Positions 1 through 5,990 are shown, counted from the stretch's first letter. The stretch: 8,055 nucleotides of DNA from an uncultured Veillonella sp. (GCA_902466275.1 CABQQJ010000025.1:1-8055); one strand, 5' to 3'. A program made the numbers and translations. The notes: a model not told the origin generated them from the sequence alone.

Positions 1-488
1 ATCGCATGGCTTCTCGTATCCTAGATTTGGGCGACTTTAAAACGTTGATTGAAAATGTTCAAGGTGCCATCGATGAAGAAGAAGCTCGTGAAATGGCAAA
101 GAAAATGGCTAAAAACAATTTCACTTTGGATGACTTCTTAAAACAGATGAACCAGGTGAGAAAGTTAGGGCCATTACAAAATATTATTGGCATGTTGCCA
201 GGCATGGGACAAATTAAGGATCAATTGAAAGACCTTGATTTGAATAGTAAAGAGGTGCGTCGTATTGAGGCTATCATTACATCCATGACGGCGGCAGAGC
301 GAGAAAATCCAAGTATTCTTAATGGTTCTCGCCGCAAGCGTATTGCATTAGGTTCTGGTACACAGGTTCAAGATGTAAATCGCTTGTTGAAACAATTTGA
401 AGAAGCGCGGAAGATGATGAAGCGCATGCAAGGTTTACGTGGCGGTAAGGGCGGCTTCCCTGGAATGCCTAAATTACCGTTTATGTAA
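1..488 (+). CDS. ffh: Signal recognition particle protein Ffh, C-terminal part (5' end outside window)
   Basis: Ffh is the SRP54-type GTPase that binds the 4.5S/SRP RNA and signal sequences of nascent membrane proteins and delivers ribosomes to FtsY at the membrane. Only about 161 of the usual roughly 450 residues are visible; the reading frame is open to the window edge (first whole codon at base 3), so the ATG at base 6 is an internal methionine and not the start. Numbering from that methionine, residues 1-30 are the end of the G domain and the linker (ASRILDLGD is typical). Residues 39-140 are the methionine-rich M domain, with the hydrophobic finger-loop region around LGPLQNIIGMLPGM (54-67) and the RNA-binding helix-turn-helix around RRKRIALGSGTQVQDVN (109-125). 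The tail is rich in Gly, Lys and Met, as usual. The GTPase motifs lie upstream and cannot be checked. It is followed by rpsP, as in many Firmicutes. Identification is very secure. Confidence 0.97.
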   Translation, partial: RMASRILDLGDFKTLIENVQGAIDEEEAREMAKKMAKNNFTLDDFLKQMNQVRKLGPLQNIIGMLPGMGQIKDQLKDLDLNSKEVRRIEAIITSMTAAERENPSILNGSRRKRIALGSGTQVQDVNRLLKQFEEARKMMKRMQGLRGGKGGFPGMPKLPFM

Positions 489-491
489 TAC

Positions 492-518
492 ATGGGCAGG
501 GGCGCTGAACCTGTCCAT
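492..518 (+). other. Hairpin in the ffh-rpsP spacer
   Basis: Bases 492-500 (atgggcagg) can pair with 510-518 (cctgtccat) in a 9-bp stem with one G-U pair and a 9-base loop, starting four bases after the ffh stop codon. No run of T follows, so it is unlikely to be an efficient intrinsic terminator. It could be a processing or mRNA-stability element separating ffh from the ribosomal protein message, or a weak attenuator. The pairing is seen in the sequence; the role is inference. Confidence 0.4.
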
Positions 519-530
519 TTACATCAGTAT

Positions 531-540
531 AAGGAGGTGA
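531..540 (+). promoter_or_regulatory. Extended consensus ribosome binding site of rpsP
   Basis: AAGGAGGTGA matches all ten bases of the canonical anti-Shine-Dalgarno complement and ends eight bases before the ATG at 549. It decides the rpsP start: an in-frame ATG at 492 would add 19 residues unlike S16 and lies inside the spacer hairpin. The strength fits a highly expressed ribosomal protein. Confidence 0.9.
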
Positions 541-548
541 ATTTCACA

Positions 549-812
549 ATGTTAAAAATTCGTTTGACTCGTTTAGGTGCTAAAAAAGCTCCTTTCTACC
601 GTATCGTAGTTGCTGACGCACGTGCTCCACGTGAAGGTCGTCCTGTTGACACAATTGGTCAATATGATGCTACTAAACAACCAGCTATCGTTAATGTAGA
701 CGAAGAAAAAGCTTTGGCTTGGTTAGCTAAAGGTGCTCAGCCTACTGACACTGTTCGCTCCTTGTTCAAAAAACAAGGCGTTATGCAAAAATTTGCAGAC
801 GCTAAAAAGTAA
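549..812 (+). CDS. rpsP: 30S ribosomal protein S16
   Basis: S16 is a small protein of the 30S body that binds 16S rRNA and helps its assembly. The product has 87 residues, the normal size. It begins with the hallmark [20 protein letters not shown], followed by [19 protein letters not shown] (residues 22-40) and the C-terminal signature [15 protein letters not shown] (55-69) ahead of LFKKQGV. The start at 549 is chosen because the conserved N-terminus begins there and a perfect Shine-Dalgarno sequence precedes it. The gene sits between ffh and khpA, the usual Firmicutes order, and is probably cotranscribed with both. Nothing is odd about the protein. Confidence 0.98.
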   Translation: MLKIRLTRLGAKKAPFYRIVVADARAPREGRPVDTIGQYDATKQPAIVNVDEEKALAWLAKGAQPTDTVRSLFKKQGVMQKFADAKK

Positions 813-833
813 TTAATAGAGAGGCATACTGTG

Positions 834-1061
834 ATGATAGAATTAATTTCATTAATTGCGAAATCATTAGTGAAGCAGCCTGATGCCGTATCTGTTACCA
901 TGGTCCAAAAGGGAAACATGGAGGTTTACGAACTTCACGTAGCCCCAGAGGATATGGGCAAAGTCATCGGAAAGCAAGGACGAATTGCGAAGGCGATTCG
1001 CGCTGTGGTGAAAGCGGCGGCTATTAAAGAGAACAAAAAGATATCTGTTGATATTGTCTAA
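834..1061 (+). CDS. khpA: KH-domain RNA-binding protein KhpA (YlqC family)
   Basis: KhpA is a small single-KH-domain RNA-binding protein. In streptococci and related Firmicutes it is known to act with KhpB (EloR/Jag) in control of cell elongation and as an RNA chaperone. This product has 75 residues (76 if the GTG at 831 is used). The KH signature is clear: VIGKQGRIAKAIRAVV, roughly residues 43-58, with the GxxG loop Gly-Lys-Gln-Gly that contacts RNA and the alpha-beta elements on both sides. The site AGAGAGG (818-824) lies 6 bases from the GTG and 9 bases from the ATG at 834, so the start is ambiguous; I prefer ATG. The gene lies 21 bases after rpsP and 14 before ylqD, in the conserved rpsP-ylqC-ylqD-rimM order. 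Confidence 0.93.
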   Translation: MIELISLIAKSLVKQPDAVSVTMVQKGNMEVYELHVAPEDMGKVIGKQGRIAKAIRAVVKAAAIKENKKISVDIV

Positions 1062-1075
1062 AAGGGAGTATTCCA

Positions 1076-1483
1076 ATGGAAGAAATGACATTACGTGTCC
1101 CTGTAGCAGTAAAAGCAAAAGTAACAGAAGACTTGAAAGCGAAAATTGTATCCGATCTTGAAACTCGCCTTGATATGGTAAATAAAGATTTGGAAGCAAT
1201 TGAGTTTCAAGCCCAACGTATTTTGGCTGATGCAGCTAAAGTTGATGCAACAAGTCTTACTGCTATTCGTCAACAAATCGACGAAGAAAAAAATAAACGC
1301 TTGGCTTTCAAAGAAGAAGTAACAGCTAAATTGAAAGATGCTCAAGAATTGTCTTTGGGAACTGAAATTCCTCAAGGTACATTAGAGCAAACAGTTACCG
1401 TTAAAATCGGGGATAATTTGGATGCCTTGATGGGCGCTGAAATCCTATTAGAAGACGGTAAGATCGTTGCGTTTCGTCAATAA
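1076..1483 (+). CDS. ylqD: YlqD-family coiled-coil protein of unknown function
   Basis: The product has 135 residues. After a short N-terminal beta-like segment (residues 5-16), residues 17-92 are highly charged and heptad-like, rich in Glu, Lys, Ala and Leu, and probably a helical hairpin or coiled coil. Residues 103-135 are a compact beta-rich end (TVTVKIGDNLDALMGAEILL, then EDGKIVAFRQ). This architecture and the place between ylqC/khpA and rimM match Bacillus YlqD, whose function I do not know; a link to ribosome biogenesis or RNA is suggested only by the neighbours. The start at 1076 is supported by AAGGGAG at 1062-1068, seven bases upstream; another in-frame ATG three codons later is less well placed. 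The TAA stop overlaps the rimM ATG in TAATG, so rimM translation probably depends on this gene. There is no membrane segment or signal peptide, so it is cytoplasmic. Confidence 0.8.
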   Translation: MEEMTLRVPVAVKAKVTEDLKAKIVSDLETRLDMVNKDLEAIEFQAQRILADAAKVDATSLTAIRQQIDEEKNKRLAFKEEVTAKLKDAQELSLGTEIPQGTLEQTVTVKIGDNLDALMGAEILLEDGKIVAFRQ

Positions 1484-1980
1484 TGAAGCATAACGATTTC
1501 ATCACAATAGGTGTTATCATCGCCCCGCACGGCGTGCGGGGTGATCTTCGTATTATGCCTCAAACCGATTTTCCAGAACGGTTTATGCATATGGATGCCT
1601 GTTACATCGATGGTAAAGAATACCACGTTGCATCCGCACGATTTCATAAGCAATTTGTACTAGCATCCTTTAAGGAAATTCCAGATCGAAACACGGCTGA
1701 ATTATTTGGTAAAAAACAAATTCAAGTCCGTCGTGAAGATTTGGTTGAATTGCCAGAAGGTCGCTACTACATCTTTGATATCATTGGTCTTGAGGTTCAA
1801 GACACTAAGGGTAACGTGCTTGGTACGGTTACCGATGTGTTGCAACCTGGTGCTAATGATGTTTATGTGGTTTCCAAAGATGGGGAACCAGATCAATTAT
1901 TTGCAGCCATTGAAGAGGTCGTTAAAGACATCGATGTGGAAAATAAATTGATGATCGTAGATCCGCCTGAATGGATATAA
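1483..1980 (+). CDS. rimM: Ribosome maturation factor RimM
   Basis: RimM binds ribosomal protein S19 and the 30S head and helps late maturation of 16S rRNA. The product has 165 residues, typical for the family. The N-terminal beta-barrel domain (about residues 6-88) opens with the signature ITIGVIIAPHGVRGDLRI. The C-terminal PRC-barrel domain (about 94-162) contains YYIFDIIGLEV, the LGTVTDVLQPGANDVYVV stretch and the closing LMIVDPPEWI. The start codon overlaps the ylqD stop (TAATG) and I see no good ribosome binding site of its own, so translation is probably coupled. A strong GC-rich hairpin lies 37 bases into the gene (1519-1545). The last codons also form an intrinsic terminator, so the operon probably ends here, before trmD. 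Confidence 0.95.
   Translation: MKHNDFITIGVIIAPHGVRGDLRIMPQTDFPERFMHMDACYIDGKEYHVASARFHKQFVLASFKEIPDRNTAELFGKKQIQVRREDLVELPEGRYYIFDIIGLEVQDTKGNVLGTVTDVLQPGANDVYVVSKDGEPDQLFAAIEEVVKDIDVENKLMIVDPPEWI
1519..1545 (+). repeat. GC-rich inverted repeat within the 5' part of rimM
   Basis: Bases 1519-1530 (atcgccccgcac) and 1534-1545 (gtgcggggtgat) form a 12-bp stem with one G-U pair around a GGC triloop. It lies in the codons for the conserved APHGVRG motif, so protein constraint explains some of its composition. Its symmetry and stability stand out from the rest of this AT-rich gene. Role unknown. Confidence 0.6.
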
Positions 1981-2003
1981 TCCTTTGGGCGGTTTTGTTT
2001 TAT
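1963..2003 (+). terminator. Intrinsic terminator overlapping the 3' end of rimM
   Basis: Bases 1963-1967 (CCGCC) pair with 1988-1992 (GGCGG). The stem continues through two G-U and two A-U pairs (1968-1971 with 1984-1987), a one-base bulge, and GGAT/ATCC (1973-1976 with 1980-1983), closing an ATA loop. That gives 13 pairs, with the rimM stop codon at the loop. The T-rich run TTTTGTTTTAT follows directly (1993-2003). This is the classic rho-independent layout, although it starts inside the coding sequence. It suggests that the ffh-rimM transcript ends here and trmD starts a new unit; readthrough is possible. Folding energy was not calculated. Confidence 0.75.
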
Positions 2004-2010
2004 CTACATA

Positions 2011-2039
2011 TAGGTATATTAGCGTAAAAGTTATATAAT
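2011..2039 (+). promoter_or_regulatory. Possible promoter for trmD and the downstream cluster
   Basis: TATAAT at 2034-2039 is a perfect -10 hexamer in the 120-base rimM-trmD spacer. The matching -35 at 17 bases' spacing is TAGGTA (2011-2016), only three of six consensus bases, with no TGn extension before the -10. The spacer is so AT-rich that a chance TATAAT is not surprising. The upstream terminator makes a promoter here likely; the exact position is tentative. Two short AT palindromes follow the -10 (2038-2049 and 2044-2053). Confidence 0.35.
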
Positions 2040-2100
2040 ATAGCTATATATAGATAATACTAATGGGTTAATGTGAGTTAATAAGTACAGGGGACGGTTT

Positions 2101-2916
2101 ATGCGTATTGATATTGTATCTTTATTTCCAGATTTTTTTGATGCGTTTTTTAATCATTCCATCATAAAACGAGCTATTGAGACAGAACGTCTATCTGTGG
2201 GTGTAACGAATCCTCGAGATTTTAGCCATAATAAGCATGGCCAAGTAGATGATACACCATATGGTGGTGGGGCTGGTATGCTCATGATGGCACCTCCTAT
2301 TTTTGAAGCCGTAGAATCCGTTATTGCTCAATATGATAGTGATATTAATGATATTTATAACACAGATGAGATGTGTGATGAAATGAGTCTTATTGGTAAT
2401 CCTAATGAAAGTATACGACGTCGTATTATCTTTATGGGACCTACAGGACAGCCTTTCACACAGGAGAAGGCTCGTGAATTGGCTAGCTATGATCAAGTGG
2501 TCCTTATTTGTGGTCATTATGAAGGTGTAGATTATCGCGTAGAGAAACATCTTGTAGATGAAACGATTTCTATTGGTGATTATGTATTGACCGGTGGTGA
2601 GTTGCCAGCTATGGTAGTTACTGATGCAGTGGCTCGCATGATTCCCGGTGTATTAGGCGCAGCTAGTGGGGCCCAAGAGGATTCCTTTTATGAGCCCCTT
2701 TTAGAATGCCCACAATATACAAAACCACCAGAATTTAGAGGTTGGACTGTACCAGATGTATTACGCAGTGGTCATCATAAAAATATTGCTGCATGGCGTC
2801 AAAAAGAAGCACTGAAACGAACCCGCTTGTTGAGACCTGACTTATTAGAACGACCATTAACAAAAGAGGAAGTTAAACTGTTAAAAGAAATTGTTGCAGA
2901 AGAGTCTAGGCTATGA
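2101..2916 (+). CDS. trmD: tRNA (guanine-37-N1)-methyltransferase TrmD, with an internal insertion
   Basis: TrmD transfers a methyl group from S-adenosylmethionine to G37 of tRNAs reading CNN codons, which prevents +1 frameshifting. The product has 271 residues. The SPOUT trefoil-knot motifs are all present: VDDTPYGGGAGMLMM (49-63), CGHYEGVD (137-144), SIGDYVLTGGELPAM (157-171) and IPGVLG (181-186). The catalytic Asp is D194 in QEDSF and the paired Arg is R179; against E. coli TrmD recalled from memory these are D169 and R154. The constant offset of 25, with YGGG at the same position (54) in both, places an insertion of about 25 residues between 71 and 108 (acidic, Asn/Asp/Ile rich). The start is supported by AGGGG at 2089-2093. 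The stop overlaps the next gene (ATGA). rplS, a common downstream neighbour, is absent here. Confidence 0.96.
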   Translation: MRIDIVSLFPDFFDAFFNHSIIKRAIETERLSVGVTNPRDFSHNKHGQVDDTPYGGGAGMLMMAPPIFEAVESVIAQYDSDINDIYNTDEMCDEMSLIGNPNESIRRRIIFMGPTGQPFTQEKARELASYDQVVLICGHYEGVDYRVEKHLVDETISIGDYVLTGGELPAMVVTDAVARMIPGVLGAASGAQEDSFYEPLLECPQYTKPPEFRGWTVPDVLRSGHHKNIAAWRQKEALKRTRLLRPDLLERPLTKEEVKLLKEIVAEESRL

Positions 2917-3959
2917 AATTTAAGTGTTATGATGTTGTAGAGATTCAGGGAAAACGATATGTAGTCGGGGAGGTCATTTCTTATCAAGAGTTTATCGTTG
3001 ATAAAACAATACGTTATGACCTTAATGATGAAAATTATAAAAAAGAACTAGGTGTTTCCAAAGGAGCTCAGTCTTGGACCGAATATGGTCTTATGCCCGT
3101 TAATGGGACGGATAAAAAATGGCTTACCATTGTAAACGGTGAAAAAGAATATTGCACTTTTTCTGAAACAGTTTTACGTTCAACCCCTCCTGCAGGATAT
3201 AGACTACATGATAAAGGTATAGAACGTGTCGTAGCTGTGGAGGGGCAATCGAAGGCTAGAAGTGGCGACGAAGCAGATTATAAAGAATATAGATCAATTA
3301 AAAAGGATAAAACCTATGTATTCTTTATTGAGGACTGGCATGGTGGTTTGACGGATCAGGCTCAAGGTGAGCGGATTCGTTTGTCTGATGTACATCGACG
3401 GCGAGATCAGGCTGCTCAAACAGCGAGTAAAAAGATTCGTAATGCAGCTCGCAGAAAAGAATGGACTCAATTGGGTCTGAGTTGGGGAATCATTTTATTC
3501 TTTTTTGGATATTTGTTTATAGGAGATATGTCTTGGCATGAATTGCGTGATGAAGTAGGATTCCCATATACCATGGAAGAGCGCATTAAAGATTCCTATT
3601 ATTATGAACCGCAAGGTACAAAAGACGGTTTGATGGTATATACGTCAAAGCAAGATCCAAATGCAACGGCTATCGATCTTATCGATGCTGTGTATGGCAA
3701 GGTTTATACCATTAAACAAGATACTAAGTCCCCTGAGCAGTGGATTGTCATTTATACGACTAAAGATGTATCTGTTATTAGTGTGGTTAATGGCACTACG
3801 TATGTTGAAGTGGGGCAATTAAAAAACTTGTCAGATTCGGAGGATAGGCGTATAGCGACTATTAGAAATGACAGTGAAATATTGTTACGATATGCGTATA
3901 TGGTGGAATTAAAGAATAAGCAGGGACGTAAGACGTTATCAAATATAATAAAAGATTGA
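2913..3959 (+). CDS. DUF4178-type single-pass membrane protein (module A)
   Basis: The product has 348 residues and unknown function. Residues 1-140 resemble DUF4178: a beta-rich start (CYDVVEIQGKRYVV), the signature W-x-EYGL (55-60), then KKWLTI (68-73), and a second half with VVAVEG and ADYKEY before VFFIEDW. A basic helix (161-183) precedes one membrane segment at about 186-204 (a Trp/Ile/Leu/Phe-rich run), followed by DMSWHELRD and an extracytoplasmic-looking domain of about 145 residues. The basic stretch before the membrane segment predicts N-terminus in, C-terminus out. The start overlaps the trmD stop (ATGA), so translation is coupled; only a weak GAAGAG site precedes it. Such proteins are known near PspA, DUF350 and YjfC-like ATP-grasp genes, and the same company follows here. 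The family call is from motif recognition; the function is unknown. Confidence 0.75.
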   Translation: MKFKCYDVVEIQGKRYVVGEVISYQEFIVDKTIRYDLNDENYKKELGVSKGAQSWTEYGLMPVNGTDKKWLTIVNGEKEYCTFSETVLRSTPPAGYRLHDKGIERVVAVEGQSKARSGDEADYKEYRSIKKDKTYVFFIEDWHGGLTDQAQGERIRLSDVHRRRDQAAQTASKKIRNAARRKEWTQLGLSWGIILFFFGYLFIGDMSWHELRDEVGFPYTMEERIKDSYYYEPQGTKDGLMVYTSKQDPNATAIDLIDAVYGKVYTIKQDTKSPEQWIVIYTTKDVSVISVVNGTTYVEVGQLKNLSDSEDRRIATIRNDSEILLRYAYMVELKNKQGRKTLSNIIKD

Positions 3960-3966
3960 TATAGTA

Positions 3967-3988
3967 TTGATTTCAGTTACGAAATCAA
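3967..3988 (+). other. Hairpin just upstream of the module A YgiB/YjfM-like gene
   Basis: TTGATTTC (3967-3974) pairs perfectly with GAAATCAA (3981-3988) around a six-base loop. It sits 7 bases after the DUF4178 stop codon and 3 bases before the AAGGA site (3992-3996) of the next gene. It has no following T run, so it is not a terminator. It may shape mRNA stability or access to the ribosome binding site; this role is inferred. Confidence 0.4.
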
Positions 3989-4003
3989 ACGAAGGAATAT
4001 TAT

Positions 4004-4576
4004 ATGTATGAACCAAGTAAGAATACTGTTTACATAGCCATAGCCTTTACATCTATAGCAGCTCTAGTAGGCGCTTATTCGTATTGGGACGATATTAGCT
4101 ATGCTCTATGTGATGTGGTCAAACCAGAATTAAATAATGGTGAAGTGCGGCTCATTGATGATGAAGGTAAAAGCTATACCTTGATTAATCACGGTGATGG
4201 AAAAGAAACTGCGCTCTATGATGATGCAGAAAAATCTGTTACCTTTCATCGTGATGAGAAAGGCAATATTATATGGGATGCAGGCTTAGCCAGTTTGATT
4301 CCAACTTTGGCGGTAGGTTACTATGCGTTCCATGGCTTTTCAGCTCCAACGGCATATATGGATGCACCCAGTATGACCTATCGTGCTACATCGCCACTTA
4401 CATCTTTTGATGCAAATACAGACGCTAGCAAATCTAATAGTGCAAGAGTGGCTAGAACTATTAATGAAATGACTAGAAATCGTTACAATACTAAAACGAG
4501 TAATCGAGCACATAGAATTGGTGAAAAGTATGGCTTTGGTAGTGTAGGGGCTCGAACTTCGAGCGGTGCCTCTTAA
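4004..4576 (+). CDS. YgiB/YjfM-like two-TM protein with Gly/Ser-rich C-terminal tail (copy A)
   Basis: The product has 190 residues. Membrane segment 1 is at about 8-28, and an acidic loop (29-80) contains HGDGKETALYDD (63-74) and SVTFHRD (78-84). A second hydrophobic segment runs from WDAGLASL to YYAFHGF (91-112). The tail (113-190) is rich in Ser, Thr, Asn and Arg and ends in YGFGSVGARTSSGAS. The charges predict both termini in the cytoplasm. The layout of short N-terminal membrane segment, mid hydrophobic stretch and terminal GFG/Ser-rich tail resembles E. coli YgiB and YjfM (DUF1190), which are encoded next to YgiC/YjfC ATP-grasp enzymes, as here. Unlike YgiB there is no lipobox; the only Cys (36) is not in a lipoprotein context. 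The start has AAGGA 7 bases upstream. The gene ends 14 bases before the ligase gene. A possible role as ligase substrate is inference. Confidence 0.65.
   Translation: MYEPSKNTVYIAIAFTSIAALVGAYSYWDDISYALCDVVKPELNNGEVRLIDDEGKSYTLINHGDGKETALYDDAEKSVTFHRDEKGNIIWDAGLASLIPTLAVGYYAFHGFSAPTAYMDAPSMTYRATSPLTSFDANTDASKSNSARVARTINEMTRNRYNTKTSNRAHRIGEKYGFGSVGARTSSGAS
4550..4564 (+). repeat. Perfect short inverted repeat in the C-terminal tail codons
   Basis: GCTCGAA (4550-4556) and TTCGAGC (4558-4564) are perfect 7-base arms around one C. As RNA the practical fold is six pairs around a three-base loop. It lies 9 bases before the stop codon and 14 bases before the site AAAGGA (4579-4584) of the ATP-grasp gene. 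There is no T run. It may modulate the ratio of the two products, or arise by chance. Confidence 0.4.
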
Positions 4577-4590
4577 TGAAAGGATGAACA

Positions 4591-5898
4591 ATGAAATCCT
4601 ATATTGATGAGCTTGATAGAAATATATTTAATTTCGTGGAATATGAAGGGTATGATGATCGGTATCCGTCATTGTCTATGCAGGCCTTTTCATCCGACTT
4701 TTACGATGAAATTCGTCATGCTTCACGTAGATTATTTCAAATATTTTGTAAAGCTGCAAAAGTATTTCAAATGGCACCAGATGACTTTGCTCGAAATATG
4801 GATATGCCAGACAATTTAATTCCTTATTTACATAAGTCGAATGCCTTAGGGTTACCGACGTGGTTATCTCGCTTTGATTTTGTTCTCGATGTAAATGGCA
4901 ATTTGCGCATGGTAGAACTTAATGCAGATACGCCGTGTTTTCTTATTGAGAGCTATTATGCCAATGAAGTTGCAGCTAATTATGTAGGACGAAAACATCC
5001 TAATACAGAATGCCGAAAAGAATTACATACATTTTTAAAGCGCATGTATGATGCTGTTTTATCTGCTAAGTATGGTAGAAACCAATATGAATCTATGCGG
5101 GCAAATAGAGAGAGCTTACCTAAGGATCCTTTTGTATTCTCTTGTTTTCATGATTATTTTGAAGATTACGGTACAACACAATTCCTTATGAATGAATTAA
5201 AATCGGCCTGTCCTGAGGCTGACACGCGCTTTATATCCTTTTATGATATGAAGATTGATGATGAGGGCATTCCTTTAGCAGATGGTAGTCATGCCACTCT
5301 ATTATATCGATTGCATCCCATGGAACTTTTGATTGATGAACAAACACCAGATAATGAACCTTTGGGTGAGATGTTTTTAGATCTTTACGAGGAGAATACA
5401 TTTGCTCTTTTTAATCCTCCAGAGTCAATTATTTTACAAAATAAATCCTTTATGTCCTTAGTATATGCATTGTATTTAACAGATCAATTTTTTACGAAAC
5501 CAGATCGAGATATAATCGAACAGTATTTGGCACCATCCTATTTTGAAAATGACTTTTCCGCTCTTGATGATGGACTTTATATTCAAAAGGAGATTTGGGG
5601 CCGTGAAGGAAGGCATGTACAAGTTGTTCAAAAGCGTGGTGATACATCTGAGCTTTACATGGAAAAGCTAGTTGATAACTATGACGATATCGTTTGTCGC
5701 GATAGTAAAAAGGTTATGTATCAAGACTTTATACAGCAGAAACGTTTTACTCATACAGTTGATTGTGGAGTGAAAGATGGATTTTTAACCTTATCCTGTT
5801 TTATGCTTGGTGATCAAGCTTCCGCGGTAGGATGCCGTTTTTCTCCAGAAGAGATAGCTGGTACAGAAGCATACTTTGTACCATTATTAATAGAGTAA
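4591..5898 (+). CDS. ATP-grasp amide ligase, glutathionylspermidine synthetase family (YgiC/YjfC-like)
   Basis: The product has 435 residues, soluble and cytoplasmic. It matches the synthetase domain of glutathionylspermidine synthetase (ATP-dependent amide-bond formation through an acyl phosphate). RFDFVLD (94-100) and the Mg/ATP motif VELNADTP (108-115) come first. YRLHPMELL (239-247), NPPESIILQNKSFMSLVYALY (275-295, Lys285) and YIQKEIWGREGRHVQVV (330-346, with GREG) follow, and GCRFSPEEIAGTEAYFVPLL closes the protein. The N-terminal amidase domain of the bifunctional Gss enzyme is missing, as in YgiC and YjfC. The motif usually written KPxxGREG reads KEIWGREG here, with Glu for Pro. The start is supported by AAAGGA, 6 bases upstream. 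True substrates are not known; the adjacent YgiB/YjfM-like protein is the obvious partner. Glutathionylspermidine itself is unlikely to be the product, as no other gene for it is visible. Confidence 0.88.
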   Translation: MKSYIDELDRNIFNFVEYEGYDDRYPSLSMQAFSSDFYDEIRHASRRLFQIFCKAAKVFQMAPDDFARNMDMPDNLIPYLHKSNALGLPTWLSRFDFVLDVNGNLRMVELNADTPCFLIESYYANEVAANYVGRKHPNTECRKELHTFLKRMYDAVLSAKYGRNQYESMRANRESLPKDPFVFSCFHDYFEDYGTTQFLMNELKSACPEADTRFISFYDMKIDDEGIPLADGSHATLLYRLHPMELLIDEQTPDNEPLGEMFLDLYEENTFALFNPPESIILQNKSFMSLVYALYLTDQFFTKPDRDIIEQYLAPSYFENDFSALDDGLYIQKEIWGREGRHVQVVQKRGDTSELYMEKLVDNYDDIVCRDSKKVMYQDFIQQKRFTHTVDCGVKDGFLTLSCFMLGDQASAVGCRFSPEEIAGTEAYFVPLLIE

Positions 5899-5990
5899 GC
5901 GAAATATTATGAAATTTGTGACCATATAGTATGGGCAAACGAATGATAATAGGTGTATTTAGCAGCAGTCGTGCTTATGTCTACTTTAGC

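Noticed and set aside
492..548. N-terminal extension of S16 from an upstream ATG at 492
   Set aside because: The 19 extra residues do not resemble S16, the stretch forms the spacer hairpin, and a perfect ribosome binding site serves the ATG at 549.
867..1375. Long minus-strand open frames opposite khpA and ylqD
   Set aside because: They are antisense to well-supported genes, with low-complexity Leu- or Phe-rich translations, no ribosome binding sites and no recognisable domains.
4004..4120. Lipoprotein signal in the YgiB/YjfM-like protein
   Set aside because: The only cysteine (residue 36) is preceded by Tyr-Ala-Leu (Tyr-Ala-Val in copy B), which is not a lipobox, and it lies beyond the hydrophobic segment.
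4541..4570. tRNA T-arm-like sequence around GCTCGAACTTCGAGC
   Set aside because: No acceptor, D or anticodon arms can be built around it, and it lies within the coding frame of the YjfM-like gene.
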